DNA from: Kribbella sp. NBC_00382
GTDB taxonomy: Bacteria; Actinomycetota; Actinomycetes; Propionibacteriales; Kribbellaceae
Length of the DNA: 64,000 nucleotides
Direction of reading: 5' to 3'
NCBI RefSeq assembly: GCF_036067295.1
Contig: NZ_CP107954.1
Location: forward strand, 8,308,001 to 8,372,000
Positions 27,156 through 37,602 of the stretch are shown here, piece by piece (position 1 is the first letter of the stretch; each line of letters opens with the position of its first letter). The notes under the pieces are model-generated. The model was not told where the DNA came from. It was given only the letters and a program-made list of their open reading frames with translations, and searched no databases. The translations under genes and the position numbers were made by a program.

Positions 27156-28016
27156 GTGCACATCCTCGACGGTGGAATGTCGAACGCCCTGGAAGATCGC
27201 GGGCACGATCTGTCCGATGCGCTCTGGTCGGCGCGATTGCTGAAGGACGCGCCGGGCGAGATCGCGGCGGTGCATCGGGCGTACTACGAAGCAGGCGCCA
27301 CCTTCGCGACGACGGCCAGCTACCAGGCGAGTGTCGCCGGCTTCGGCGAGGCGGGAGTGCCACGTGACGAGGCAGAACGGTTGATCAGTTCCAGCGTCGC
27401 CATTGCCAAGCGAGTCCGAGACGAGTTGGCCATCGACGGGCAGGATCGGTTTGTGGCGGCATCGGTTGGTCCGTACGGCGCGGTCCTGGCCGACGGATCG
27501 GAGTACCGGGGCCGGTACGGCGTGAGTAAGGCGTTCCTGCGCGATTTCCATCTGCCCCGGCTGGAGTTGCTGATTGCCGCAGGCCCCGATCTGCTCGCCG
27601 TCGAAACGATTCCCGATCTCGAGGAGGCAGCGGTACTGGTCGAGCTGATCGACGAGATCGCCTTTCCTGCTTGGCTTTCGTACTCCGTGGCCGGTACTCG
27701 CACTCGCGCCGGACAGTCGCTCGAAGAGGCGTTCGCCATCCGGAGTACCAGCCTCGTCGCCGTTGGCATCAACTGTTGCGCACCGGAAGATGTCCAAGGG
27801 GCCGTCGAACTCGCCGCCGCGGGGACCGGAAAGCCGGTAGTCGCCTACCCCAACAGCGGCGAAGGATGGGACGCAGGAGGTCGCCGCTGGACCGGCGACG
27901 CCGCTGACTCCACCTCGTTGACGCCCGGATGGGTGGCGGCCGGAGCGGAGTACATCGGCGGCTGCTGCCGAGTAGGGCCTGAGGACATCCGGGCCTTGAC
28001 CCGCGCGATCAGCTAG
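27156..28016 (+). CDS. mmuM: Homocysteine S-methyltransferase
   Basis: The protein has 286 residues from GTG 27156. It has an N-terminal ILDGGMSNAL and TTASYQAS. The zinc-binding cysteines are C207 (GINCC) and C270-C271 (GGCC). The MmuM-type family transfers a methyl group from S-methylmethionine or SAM to homocysteine. It does not use cobalamin. Length and motifs match single-domain MmuM. It forms an operon with the D-amino-acid oxidase and ends close to the convergent ABC exporter. An amino-acid catabolic context is inferred. Confidence 0.88.
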   Translation: MHILDGGMSNALEDRGHDLSDALWSARLLKDAPGEIAAVHRAYYEAGATFATTASYQASVAGFGEAGVPRDEAERLISSSVAIAKRVRDELAIDGQDRFVAASVGPYGAVLADGSEYRGRYGVSKAFLRDFHLPRLELLIAAGPDLLAVETIPDLEEAAVLVELIDEIAFPAWLSYSVAGTRTRAGQSLEEAFAIRSTSLVAVGINCCAPEDVQGAVELAAAGTGKPVVAYPNSGEGWDAGGRRWTGDAADSTSLTPGWVAAGAEYIGGCCRVGPEDIRALTRAIS

Positions 28017-28018
28017 GG

Positions 28019-29821
<1,803 letters not shown>

Positions 29822-29852
29822 GGCTTACACCCGTTTCTGTCGGAAGAATATA

Positions 29853-29865
29853 CTGAGGTTACCTC
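29853..29865. promoter_or_regulatory. Candidate MarR operator
   Basis: TGAGGT-T-ACCTCA is a palindrome in the 84-bp gap between the exporter and marR starts. A related half (GAGGGTAC) follows at 29871, as expected for one or two dimer sites. Confidence 0.6.
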
Positions 29866-29905
29866 ACTATGAGGGTACAACAGGATTGGTTGGTACGGTA
29901 TTCCC

Positions 29906-30322
29906 ATGGCCGCTGAGGACGAGGAGACGCTGCCCGAGTCGTTCTGGGGGGTCGCTCGCCAGCTCCGGCATCTGCGCAAGGAGTCGTTGGCCCCGCTGGA
30001 CATCGCGCCGTCCCACGCGCGCGCCCTCGGGGTGCTGCTGCGCGAGGGTGCGCTCCGGCTCAACGAGCTCTCCGACCGGCTGCGCATCGCGGCCCGCTCG
30101 ACCACAGAGGTGGTCGACGCGCTGCAGGATCGCGGGCTGGTCGAACGGCGTCCGGATCCGCAGGACCGCCGGGCGACGCTGGTGGCGCCGACCGACGAAG
30201 GGACCCGGGTCGGCGAGGCGATCCGCGCCTCCAACGACGCGGAGGCCGAGGCCTACTTCAGCATCCTCAGCGAGGCGGAGCGGGCCGAGCTGGCCGACAT
30301 CCTTCGCAAGCTGCGGCGCTAG
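29906..30322 (+). CDS. MarR-family regulator
   Basis: A 138-residue winged-helix protein. Recognition region: LRLNELSDRLRIAARSTTEV then VDALQDRGLVERR and the wing DPQDRRATLVAPTDEG. It probably represses the divergent ABC exporter through TGAGGTTACCTCA. No Cys sensor is seen, so a ligand rather than oxidation is likely. It shares a CTAG with the convergent MocR gene (30319-30322), which supplies both stop codons. Confidence 0.9.
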   Translation: MAAEDEETLPESFWGVARQLRHLRKESLAPLDIAPSHARALGVLLREGALRLNELSDRLRIAARSTTEVVDALQDRGLVERRPDPQDRRATLVAPTDEGTRVGEAIRASNDAEAEAYFSILSEAERAELADILRKLRR

Positions 30323-31863
30323 ACGGCCAGGATCTGGCAGAGCAGGTCGAGGGCGCCGTTGTAGGAGTGGTCCGGCGGGGTGCCGTAGCCGACGATGAGG
30401 GCTTGGCGGGCGGCCGGGTCCGGGGTGAAGCGGTACCTGTCCAGCGACGCGAGCAGTAGGCCTTGCTGCTTGGCTCGGGCGACCACGTCGGCTGCGTCAC
30501 CTGGTACGTCGAGCAGTACGTGGAGGCCGGCTGAGATGCCGGCGACTGTGACGCTGGGGGCTCGGACGGCTAGTAGCTCGACCAGGTGGTCGCGGCGGCG
30601 ACGGTAGTGCTGGCGGGTACGGCGTACGTGGCGGTCGTAGTGGCCGGAGGCGATGAACTCGGCTAGTACGAGTTGGTCGAGGGTGGCCGTCAGTAGGTCG
30701 GTGGTGCGCTTCACCTCGAGGACTGGGTCCATCAGGTGTTCGGGCAGGACCATCCAGGCGAGTCGGAGGGCTGGGGCGAGGCTCTTGCTCGCAGTACCGG
30801 TGTAGACGACTCGCTCGGGGTCCAGGGCTTGCAGGGCGCCTACCGGCTGGCGGTCGTAGCGGAACTCGCCGTCGTAGTCGTCCTCGATCAGGATCGCGTC
30901 GGTCTCGCGGGCCCACTCGACTGCTTTGGTACGCCGGTCCGGTGCCAGCGGGACGCCGAGGGGCATCTGGTGGGCTGGGGTGAGGAGGGCGGCTTTGCCT
31001 GCGAGCAGGTCTGCGCGGACGCCGTGCTCGTCTACCGGGACGGGGGTCGGTTGGAGTCCCCTTGAGCGGATGACGTCCCAGTGCAGGTCGTAGCCGAACT
31101 CCTCGACGGACATGGTCCGGGCGCCTTGCAGTCTGAGCACGTCGGTGAGCAGGTTGAGTGCTTGGACATAGCCGGAGCAGACGAGGATGCGGTCGGGATC
31201 GGCCCGTACTCCGCGCGCTCGCGCGAGGTAGTCGGCCAGGTTCTCCCGCAACTCGGGCCTCCCCCGCGGATCGCCGTACCCGAAGGCGTCGTTGGGTGCC
31301 GCTGGCAGAGCCTTCCTCGCTGCCGCGAGCCACTCGCTCCGCGGGAAGGTCGACACGTCGGGTGAGCCAGGGGTCAGGTCATACCGGTAGTTCCTTGCCT
31401 CCGGCAAAGAAATTCCGGAGGAGGGGCGGAGGCGGCCGGAGCCGGCGGGGCTGGGGGCGGGGGGCCCGGAGGCGGCGGGGCCGGGGGTGGTGGGGCGGCG
31501 GGGATTGGTGTGGGTGGGGAGGACGCGGTTGGCGACGACTGTGCCTGAGCCTTGGCGGGCGGTTAGCCAGCCTTCGGCTACCAACTGACCGTAGGCGTCG
31601 GCGACTGTGTTGCGGGCTATGCCTAGGTCTTTGGCCAGTTGGCGGGAGGACGGGAGGCGGGTGCCCGCGGGGAGGCGGCCGGTGCGGATTGACTCGTGCA
31701 GGGCGTTGACGAGGTCGGCGCGGCCCCGCCGCTGCGCCAGGTCGAGATGCAGATCGGATCCCGCTGCCCCTCCCTCCCCCACCGCGGCATCCGCGGCGGA
31801 GCCGCGGATGCCGCGGTCTTTCACGTCTGCTTCCGGGCTGGAATTGGCCCTCGAACCTTCCAT
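30319..31863 (-). CDS. MocR-type regulator (GntR helix-turn-helix plus aminotransferase fold)
   Basis: A 514-residue protein. The N-terminal winged helix is at about 40-110 (RLPSSRQLAKDLGIARNTVA). A Pro-rich linker at about 115-160 joins an aminotransferase-like domain. PLP residues are D328 (LIEDDYDGEF) and K360 (TGTASKSLAP). MocR proteins bind PLP and act as regulators rather than enzymes; PdxR is one member. No vitamin B6 genes are nearby. It is divergent from a peroxidase-like/PEP-mutase-like pair, its likely target. The start is ATG 31863. Confidence 0.9.
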   Translation of the reverse strand: MEGSRANSSPEADVKDRGIRGSAADAAVGEGGAAGSDLHLDLAQRRGRADLVNALHESIRTGRLPAGTRLPSSRQLAKDLGIARNTVADAYGQLVAEGWLTARQGSGTVVANRVLPTHTNPRRPTTPGPAASGPPAPSPAGSGRLRPSSGISLPEARNYRYDLTPGSPDVSTFPRSEWLAAARKALPAAPNDAFGYGDPRGRPELRENLADYLARARGVRADPDRILVCSGYVQALNLLTDVLRLQGARTMSVEEFGYDLHWDVIRSRGLQPTPVPVDEHGVRADLLAGKAALLTPAHQMPLGVPLAPDRRTKAVEWARETDAILIEDDYDGEFRYDRQPVGALQALDPERVVYTGTASKSLAPALRLAWMVLPEHLMDPVLEVKRTTDLLTATLDQLVLAEFIASGHYDRHVRRTRQHYRRRRDHLVELLAVRAPSVTVAGISAGLHVLLDVPGDAADVVARAKQQGLLLASLDRYRFTPDPAARQALIVGYGTPPDHSYNGALDLLCQILAV

Positions 31864-31880
31864 GGAAGTGGACCATACAC

Positions 31881-31900
31881 CTGGGCCGATCTGGGCCTAG
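31881..31900. promoter_or_regulatory. Direct repeat in the MocR/AhpD-like divergent promoter
   Basis: CTGGGCCGATCTGGGCCTAG contains CTGGGCC twice with start-to-start spacing of 10 bp (about one helical turn). MocR regulators commonly bind direct repeats. It lies in the 47-bp gap between the two start codons. Confidence 0.55.
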
Positions 31901-31910
31901 CGTTGTCGGC

Positions 31911-32375
31911 ATGAGCACAAACACACGTCGCAGGGTCAAACTCGCCACTCACGCACCGGAGTTCTACCAGGCGCTGATCGCGCTGGACGAGGTGTCGGCG
32001 CTGGGGCTGGACACCAAGCTGGCACACCTGGTGCGGATTCGCGCTTCGCAGCTGAACGGCTGCGCCTACTGCCTGGACATGCACACGCTGGACGCCCTGC
32101 ACGAGGGTGATACCGCCCAGCGGGTCAACGTCGTCGCCACCTGGCGGGAGGCGCGCAAGTTCTACACCGAGCAGGAGCTGGCGGCGCTCGAGCTGACCGA
32201 GGCGATCACCCTGATCAGCGTCGACCACGTCCCGGACGACGTCTACGAGATCGCCGCGAACGCCTTCGACGAGAAAGAACTCGCCCAGCTGATCAGCCTG
32301 ATCATCATGATCAACGCCTGGAACCGGGTCGGCGTCACCTGCCGGATCGAGCCCGGCCACTACGACCCGAGCTGA
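31911..32375 (+). CDS. Carboxymuconolactone decarboxylase/AhpD-like protein
   Basis: A 154-residue protein. The AhpD core GCAYCLDMH holds redox cysteines C51 and C54 and H58. This CxxC suggests a peroxidase or thiol-reductase role rather than true decarboxylation. It is followed 6 bp later by a PEP-mutase/isocitrate-lyase-like gene, so both are in one operon. The operon is divergent from the MocR regulator, which probably controls it. Confidence 0.87.
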   Translation: MSTNTRRRVKLATHAPEFYQALIALDEVSALGLDTKLAHLVRIRASQLNGCAYCLDMHTLDALHEGDTAQRVNVVATWREARKFYTEQELAALELTEAITLISVDHVPDDVYEIAANAFDEKELAQLISLIIMINAWNRVGVTCRIEPGHYDPS

Positions 32376-32381
32376 CCAGCG

Positions 32382-33095
32382 ATGACCGCCCCAAGCAAGT
32401 CTGAGGCCTTCAGGGCGATGCATCACGGGCCGACTCCCCTGGTGCTGCCGAATGCATGGGATCCGGTCAGCGCCCGGGTCATCGCAGCGGCCGGGTACCC
32501 GGCGATCGCCACCAGCAGTGGTGCGGTCGCCCGGGTGCTCGGGTACGACGACGGGCAGCTGACCCCGGTGGCCGAGATGTTCGAGGCGGTCGCGCGGATC
32601 ACCCGCGCGGTCGACGTACCGGTCACTGCCGACATGGAGGCCGGCTACGGGCTGGACGCGAAGGAGTTCGCCGAGCGGCTGCTGGAGACCGGTGCTGTCG
32701 GCTGCAACCTGGAAGACTCAATCGACGATCAGCTGATCGACGTAGAGCGGCAGGCCGACTACCTGTGCGCAGTACGGGCTGCTGCCGGTGCAGACCTCGT
32801 CATCAACGCCCGGGTCGACATCTTCATCACCAGTGGGAGCGTTGATGAAGCCATCGCCCGGGGCCGCGCCTACCGTCGCGCCGGCGCCGACTGCATCTAC
32901 CCGATCGCAGCACCGCTCGACGTCTTGCAGAAGCTCGCCACGGACATCGGTGGTCCGCTCAACGCGCACGCGAAGCCGAATGGCCCGTCCGCAGCAGACC
33001 TGATCGCTCTAGGCGCCACCCGCATCTCCTACGGCACCAGTCTGCACAACTTCACTACCGACGTACTGCGGGAGCTTCTGCCGGACCTGACCTGA
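32382..33095 (+). CDS. Isocitrate lyase/PEP mutase superfamily protein
   Basis: A 237-residue TIM-barrel protein. Visible motifs are NAWDPVSARVIAAAGYPAI, TSSGAVA, ADMEAGYG (metal-binding region) and NLEDS. The flexible KKCGH catalytic loop of true isocitrate lyases is absent. The likely activity is C-C or C-P bond cleavage of a small oxoacid; substrate is unknown. It is in an operon with the AhpD-like protein. Its stop meets the next gene's stop (TGATCA). Confidence 0.85.
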   Translation: MTAPSKSEAFRAMHHGPTPLVLPNAWDPVSARVIAAAGYPAIATSSGAVARVLGYDDGQLTPVAEMFEAVARITRAVDVPVTADMEAGYGLDAKEFAERLLETGAVGCNLEDSIDDQLIDVERQADYLCAVRAAAGADLVINARVDIFITSGSVDEAIARGRAYRRAGADCIYPIAAPLDVLQKLATDIGGPLNAHAKPNGPSAADLIALGATRISYGTSLHNFTTDVLRELLPDLT

Positions 33096-33803
33096 TCACT
33101 TGCCGCGCCTGCGGGGTAGGAGGCCGGGGTCCCTGCGACCCCGGCCGACGTCGATCCCGAGCTGCTGCAACCGTAGGTTCATCGCGATGGCGCGAGCGCC
33201 GCCGCTGTCGAAGAAGCCGAACCGGTAGGCCTCGTTGGGATCGCCGGCCTCCCAGTACGGGACGTTCAGCTCGCCGTACTTGATGTAGTGCACCTCTGGC
33301 TCGCTACCGGCCGCGATGCGCGCCGCATCCTGCGCGCAGACGGGCACCCGCCTGGTACCACCCTTCGGCGGCGTCCAGAGGACCTCCGTCGTCGACGGGC
33401 CATGCCGCGGACTGAAGTAACACGGCACCCGTCGCTCGGGTACTGGCCGGCCGGTAGCGCGCGCTTGGACGCAGGCCAGCGCGTAGCGGCCGTCGGCCAG
33501 CAGGTCCACGACAGCACTGATCGACTCCCTGGTGTGCAGCCGAGGGGCGGCTCGCTTGGCTTGCTCGTAAGCATCCAGGGCCGCCTGGTAGTCGTACCGG
33601 GTGTCTCTATCCAGCTCCTGGCCCGCCAGACTCTCGTCGAGGCGGCTCAACTGCTCACCGAAGTGCGTGACGTCGTCGTCAGCGAGCCTGCGGATGTCCG
33701 CGAGCTCTGCGGCCGTTTGGCGGCGTGCTGCTCGCTTCGCCCAGACATACCGGCTCACCGCGGCGACCCCGCCACCGCCGAGGACGATCAGCAGCCACTC
33801 CAT
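33096..33803 (-). CDS. Membrane-anchored actinobacterial protein of unknown function
   Basis: The protein has 235 residues from ATG 33803. One N-terminal membrane segment (EWLLIVLGGGGVAAVSRYVW) is followed by a basic stop-transfer and a helical, charged region (35-90). The C-terminal half has RVPCYFSPRHGPSTTEVLW and RRVPVCAQDAARI, a pattern I associate with actinobacterial hypothetical proteins that are exposed at the membrane. No enzyme motif. In the long open frame further upstream codons exist but overlap the next gene region. Confidence 0.7.
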   Translation of the reverse strand: MEWLLIVLGGGGVAAVSRYVWAKRAARRQTAAELADIRRLADDDVTHFGEQLSRLDESLAGQELDRDTRYDYQAALDAYEQAKRAAPRLHTRESISAVVDLLADGRYALACVQARATGRPVPERRVPCYFSPRHGPSTTEVLWTPPKGGTRRVPVCAQDAARIAAGSEPEVHYIKYGELNVPYWEAGDPNEAYRFGFFDSGGARAIAMNLRLQQLGIDVGRGRRDPGLLPRRRGK

Positions 33804-33835
33804 ACTCGATGTTAGACGCGGAGCAGGCCCCTTGA

Positions 33836-34708
33836 TCAGGTCCCGAGCAAGCGCACGGTCTCTGCCCGGCACGTCTGCCAGGCCTTGTCATCCGGGTCGA
33901 TGAGCTCAAAGTGACCGACGTGTTCGAGTTCGGTCAACTTCACCTGATCGCCTTTGGCTACTGCGGCGTCACGGTAGCGGCGGCTCTGCTCGATCGGGAC
34001 CTGGCCGTCGCGGGTGCCGTGCACGAGCGCGACCGGGACGTTCAACGGCAGCCGCTCGTACGGCGATGCCAGCTGATACCGCTTGCGGTCCTTGGCAGGC
34101 GTCGTACCGAGGAAAGCCGGCACCGCATCGCCGCCGACCTGCTCGTCATAGGCATTCACCAGATCCAGTACTCCGGCCTGTGACACGGCCCCAGCCAGTA
34201 CGACCCGCGGTGTGGCACCCGGCGCCTCGGGCGGGAGACCCGCGCGGCCGGCGGCCCAGACGGCCAGGTGCCCGCCTGCCGAGTGCCCGACGGCCACCAC
34301 CTTGCTGAGGTCCACTCGCGGCTGGTCAGCCAGCTTGTCGATCGCGGCCGCGACGTCCTCGAAAGTCGCGGGCCAGCCGCCGCCGTTGCCGACTCGGCGG
34401 TACTCGATCGCGTACCCGGCGATCCCTTGCTTGGCGAGGTCCTCGGCCAGCGGGGTGGCCAGTTCGCGACCGTAGCTGCTCATCCAGAAGCCGCCATGGA
34501 TCACGACGGCCACCGGAACCTTGCCGTTGCCCTCGGGGAGGTAGAGATCCGCGACCTGCGACTCGTCGGTGCCATAGGAGATCGTCATCGCGCCCTTCCC
34601 GGGTTGAGCCTTCGGACTGCGGCGGGCCAGCGCGGCCACACCAGCGGTCGCGCCGACACCGGCAACACCGACCGTGCCTGCGAGCAGGAGGTTGCGACGT
34701 GTGATCAC
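33836..34708 (-). CDS. Exported alpha/beta hydrolase (BD-FAE-like)
   Basis: The protein has 290 residues. The N-terminus has a Tat-like signal (ITRRNLLLAGTVGVAGVGAT). The hydrolase domain has the HGG oxyanion motif (VVIHGGFW), nucleophile GHSAGG, an Asp in HGTRDGQVP and the terminal His in HVGHFEL. It resembles carboxylesterase/lipase and kynurenine formamidase-like enzymes. The substrate is unknown. It is divergent from the cyclase-family gene; some formamidase pairs have this neighbourhood, but that is only a hint. Confidence 0.85.
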   Translation of the reverse strand: MITRRNLLLAGTVGVAGVGATAGVAALARRSPKAQPGKGAMTISYGTDESQVADLYLPEGNGKVPVAVVIHGGFWMSSYGRELATPLAEDLAKQGIAGYAIEYRRVGNGGGWPATFEDVAAAIDKLADQPRVDLSKVVAVGHSAGGHLAVWAAGRAGLPPEAPGATPRVVLAGAVSQAGVLDLVNAYDEQVGGDAVPAFLGTTPAKDRKRYQLASPYERLPLNVPVALVHGTRDGQVPIEQSRRYRDAAVAKGDQVKLTELEHVGHFELIDPDDKAWQTCRAETVRLLGT

Positions 34709-34758
34709 GAGACGAAATTCGGCGCCGGAGGCCGGCCGGATGGGTGATGATGACCGGC

Positions 34759-35667
34759 ATGGCTAGCTATCGCGCGCGCTTCGACGCCACTGTCTCCTTC
34801 ACGAACGGCGGCGGCCTGCAGGCCGAGGGGTTCCTCGTCGACGTACCGTCCGCAGACGTTACGTCCGCGGAGGTCGGCGAACTCTTCCTCGACTCCCTCG
34901 GCCTGCTGATGGCCGGCGAGGTCCAGCTCACCAACCTGGAGATCGTCGAGGCCGCCCACAAGGGCACCCGCGGCGGCCCGTCCGCCGACACCCGGCCAAC
35001 CAGCGACCGACCGACGTACGTGGAACTCAGCCATGTCATCCGCGACGGGATGGTGACGCTGCCGAATCTGCCCGGTCCGGAGCTCGGCCTGCAGTTGACC
35101 CGAGAGGCGTCGCGGGAGATCTACGCGCCGGGTACCGAGTTCGAGATCGGCAAGATCTCGATGGTCGCCAACACCGGGACGTACCTGGACAGCCCGAACC
35201 ACCGCTATCCCGACGGGCATGACCTCACCGGCTTCCCACTCGACCGGCTGGTCGAGCTGCCTGCGGTTGTGGTGCGGGTAGAGGACAGCGGGCGGCTCGG
35301 GATCGATGCGGCGGCGCTGGCGACGTACGACGTACGAGGCAAGGCGGTGCTGCTGCACACCGGCGACGACGCACGCTTCGGCACCCCGCAGTACGTCGAG
35401 AACCCGCACTTCCTCACCCGCGACGGCGCGCAATGGCTGATCGACAACGGCGCCGCACTGGTCGGCATCGACGCGGCCAACATCGACGACATGACCGACG
35501 GCACCCGCCCCGCGCACACCCTGCTGCTCGGTGCGGGCCTGCCGATCGTCGAACATCTGACCAGCCTGGCACAGCTCCCCCCGACCGGCGCGACCTTCAC
35601 CGCCACGCCACCGCGGATCGAGGGCCTCGCCACCTTCCCAGTCCGAGCCTTCGCAACACTGAGCTAG
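34759..35667 (+). CDS. Cyclase/kynurenine-formamidase family protein with altered metal site
   Basis: The protein has 302 residues from ATG 34759; ATGs at 34747 and 34750 and a GTG at 34744 are possible. Residues 1-65 form an N-terminal extension (ARFDATVSFTNGGGLQAEGF). The rest matches the cyclase family: YVELSHVIRDGMVTLP, then a position where the metal motif HxGTHxDxPxH reads NTGTYLDSPNH. The first two His are Asn and Tyr. The end has ANIDDM and a late Leu/Gly-rich strand. Catalysis by the usual Zn or Mn site is therefore unlikely. It is divergent from an exported hydrolase. Confidence 0.82.
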   Translation: MASYRARFDATVSFTNGGGLQAEGFLVDVPSADVTSAEVGELFLDSLGLLMAGEVQLTNLEIVEAAHKGTRGGPSADTRPTSDRPTYVELSHVIRDGMVTLPNLPGPELGLQLTREASREIYAPGTEFEIGKISMVANTGTYLDSPNHRYPDGHDLTGFPLDRLVELPAVVVRVEDSGRLGIDAAALATYDVRGKAVLLHTGDDARFGTPQYVENPHFLTRDGAQWLIDNGAALVGIDAANIDDMTDGTRPAHTLLLGAGLPIVEHLTSLAQLPPTGATFTATPPRIEGLATFPVRAFATLS

Positions 35668-37586
35668 GAATTTGTCGTGACTGCCAGACGGAGCGCATAG
35701 ACAAGAGCCCAGTCCTGGTCGTTGGCGAGCGGGTCGGCGTGGTGGGCGGGGCGGTTGTTGACGGCGCTGGGGTAGACGAAGGCACAGGTGGCCGAGCCGT
35801 CCTGGTGGAAGTTGACCAGGTTGGCTTGGAGGATCGCGTTGCCTTTGGTCGTGAGCTGGTCGGCTTCGGACTGGGTGAGCAGGTCGCGGGGCCAGGTGAG
35901 GTAGACCGCGGCGCTGAGGATCGACCAGTAGTGCGGGAAGACGTCACCCCACTGACGCAGTAGGCCGAACCAGTAGCCGTCCCAGTGGCGGATGGGGATG
36001 TGGCGCAGGCGGACGTCGGGTTGGTCGGCGGCGAAGGCTGTGAGCCACGGGAGGCGGCGGGTTAGTTCGTTGGGGTCGAACGAATCGGGGGCCTCTTGGT
36101 GGGCGGCGATCAGGAGTTCCAGGAGTGGGGCGACCATGGATTGCTCGTAGTTGACCTCGTGGGGCGGGAGGTCGTCGCCGTAGTCGAGGAAGGCTTGCGC
36201 GTGGTTGGCGAGGTGGGTGCGCATCTTGGGGTCGACCTTGGCGAGTTCGCGCAGGAGCGGTCCCAGGTCGAAGGCCAGGAAGTGGGTGCCGCCTAGTTCG
36301 TAGTACCGGTCGAGGATGCGGATCGCGGTCCTGGGGTCGCCCTGGTTGAGGAAGAAGCGGGCGAACCAGGGGAAGTTGTGGAGGCGGACGTTCTCGTGGA
36401 GGCTGTCGTCGGCGACGGTGCCGTCCTCGGAGACCAGGTACTCCGAGACGAACTGCTGATAGCCGGTCAGCGCCTCGTCGAGCTCGGTGCGATCGCCCCA
36501 GCCGTTGTCTCTCGTTGCCTGGAGCAACAATGCTGTGCCGACGCGTTCGCGGGCGTCGGACCAGTCGCGCCAGGCGCCGGCGAGCATGCGCAGGCCGGTC
36601 TCGGTGTCGTACGGGACGAAGGAGAAGCGGCGGCTGTCGGCCAGCTCGACCGGGCGCTGGTGATCCAGTACGAAGCGGACGCGGCGCTCGACGATGGTGC
36701 GGAGGGGCTCGTGAAACAGAACGTTGATGCGGGACGTCACGGTGCCGTCGGTTGCTTCGACGTACTGCGTGCCAGGGGTTGCCGATGTGATGGTGGATGG
36801 GCCTTTTGCTCGCTCGGCCAGCTGGATCGCGATGGATTCGCCGACCTCCGCCACAAGCGTCGGCGCGTCGATGAGCGGCTGCCTGGTGGCGTGGAAGGCG
36901 GCGAGGGTGTCGTGCCAGGCGAGTTGCCAGGTCCAGCGGTGGGACTCGCCAGGGTGGAGGACGATCTTCGGCTGGCCGCCCATCGCGTGGGGCGCGCGGG
37001 CGTGGTCGGTGGGGTGGAGATAGAGGTGGCCGCGGATGTTGCTGCCGGTGTCGGCGTCGCGGGATTCGACGGAGTACGCCCAGAGCTCACCCTCCGTGAG
37101 TTGCAGACCGAGCCCGGGGCCGCTGCCGTCCATCGGCTGCGCCCAGACCCAGGAATCGGCGCCGCCCGTCCAGATGTGCGCGTGGACCGCGGTGTTGAGG
37201 CTCTCACGGGATGAGCTGTAGAGGTCGCGGTACGGGGTACTGATTCCGAGTGAGCCGATTGTCTGCGTCTCGCCGCTGGTGTTCCGTACTTCGTAGGTCT
37301 CGGTCCAGTGCTCTCCGAACCGGCGGCCGACCCGCAGTTCGAGGTCGCCGAGGCGGTACAGGAGATCGATCCCGGTCTGCCGCCACCGAGTGAAGTCCGG
37401 CGCGTCGAACCGGTGGCTGCCGCTGCTGGCGATCACGAAGCCCTTGCCCCAGTACCGCGCTGGGTCGTGGACCGGCCCGTCGTCGAGCAGCATCGAGTGC
37501 TTCCGGGTCGGATGCAGTACCGCCTTGACGGCCCCGTCATCCGTCAGCTCGACCCGTCCGGCCCCGAACGCAAAAGTTTCCGGCAT
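35664..37586 (-). CDS. Six-hairpin glycosidase-like protein
   Basis: A 640-residue cytosolic protein without a signal peptide. The N-terminal half is rich in aromatic beta strands (GKGFVIASSGSHRFD, ETYEVRNTSGET). The C-terminal half is helical and resembles an alpha/alpha six-hairpin toroid (NYEQSMVAPLLELL, FPHYWSILSAAVYLTWPRDL). This layout is typical of glycoside hydrolases and polysaccharide lyases. Candidate acidic residues are many and I cannot name the catalytic pair. It is a single gene with no sugar transporter beside it. It shares a CTAG stop with the convergent cyclase gene (35664-35667). Confidence 0.7.
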   Translation of the reverse strand: MPETFAFGAGRVELTDDGAVKAVLHPTRKHSMLLDDGPVHDPARYWGKGFVIASSGSHRFDAPDFTRWRQTGIDLLYRLGDLELRVGRRFGEHWTETYEVRNTSGETQTIGSLGISTPYRDLYSSSRESLNTAVHAHIWTGGADSWVWAQPMDGSGPGLGLQLTEGELWAYSVESRDADTGSNIRGHLYLHPTDHARAPHAMGGQPKIVLHPGESHRWTWQLAWHDTLAAFHATRQPLIDAPTLVAEVGESIAIQLAERAKGPSTITSATPGTQYVEATDGTVTSRINVLFHEPLRTIVERRVRFVLDHQRPVELADSRRFSFVPYDTETGLRMLAGAWRDWSDARERVGTALLLQATRDNGWGDRTELDEALTGYQQFVSEYLVSEDGTVADDSLHENVRLHNFPWFARFFLNQGDPRTAIRILDRYYELGGTHFLAFDLGPLLRELAKVDPKMRTHLANHAQAFLDYGDDLPPHEVNYEQSMVAPLLELLIAAHQEAPDSFDPNELTRRLPWLTAFAADQPDVRLRHIPIRHWDGYWFGLLRQWGDVFPHYWSILSAAVYLTWPRDLLTQSEADQLTTKGNAILQANLVNFHQDGSATCAFVYPSAVNNRPAHHADPLANDQDWALVYALRLAVTTNS

Positions 37587-37602
37587 TTCCCCAACCTAGC
37601 GA

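Noticed and set aside
26085..27797. 570-codon open frame antisense to the D-amino-acid oxidase and methyltransferase
   Set aside because: Both plus-strand genes have intact motifs; the antisense frame has none.
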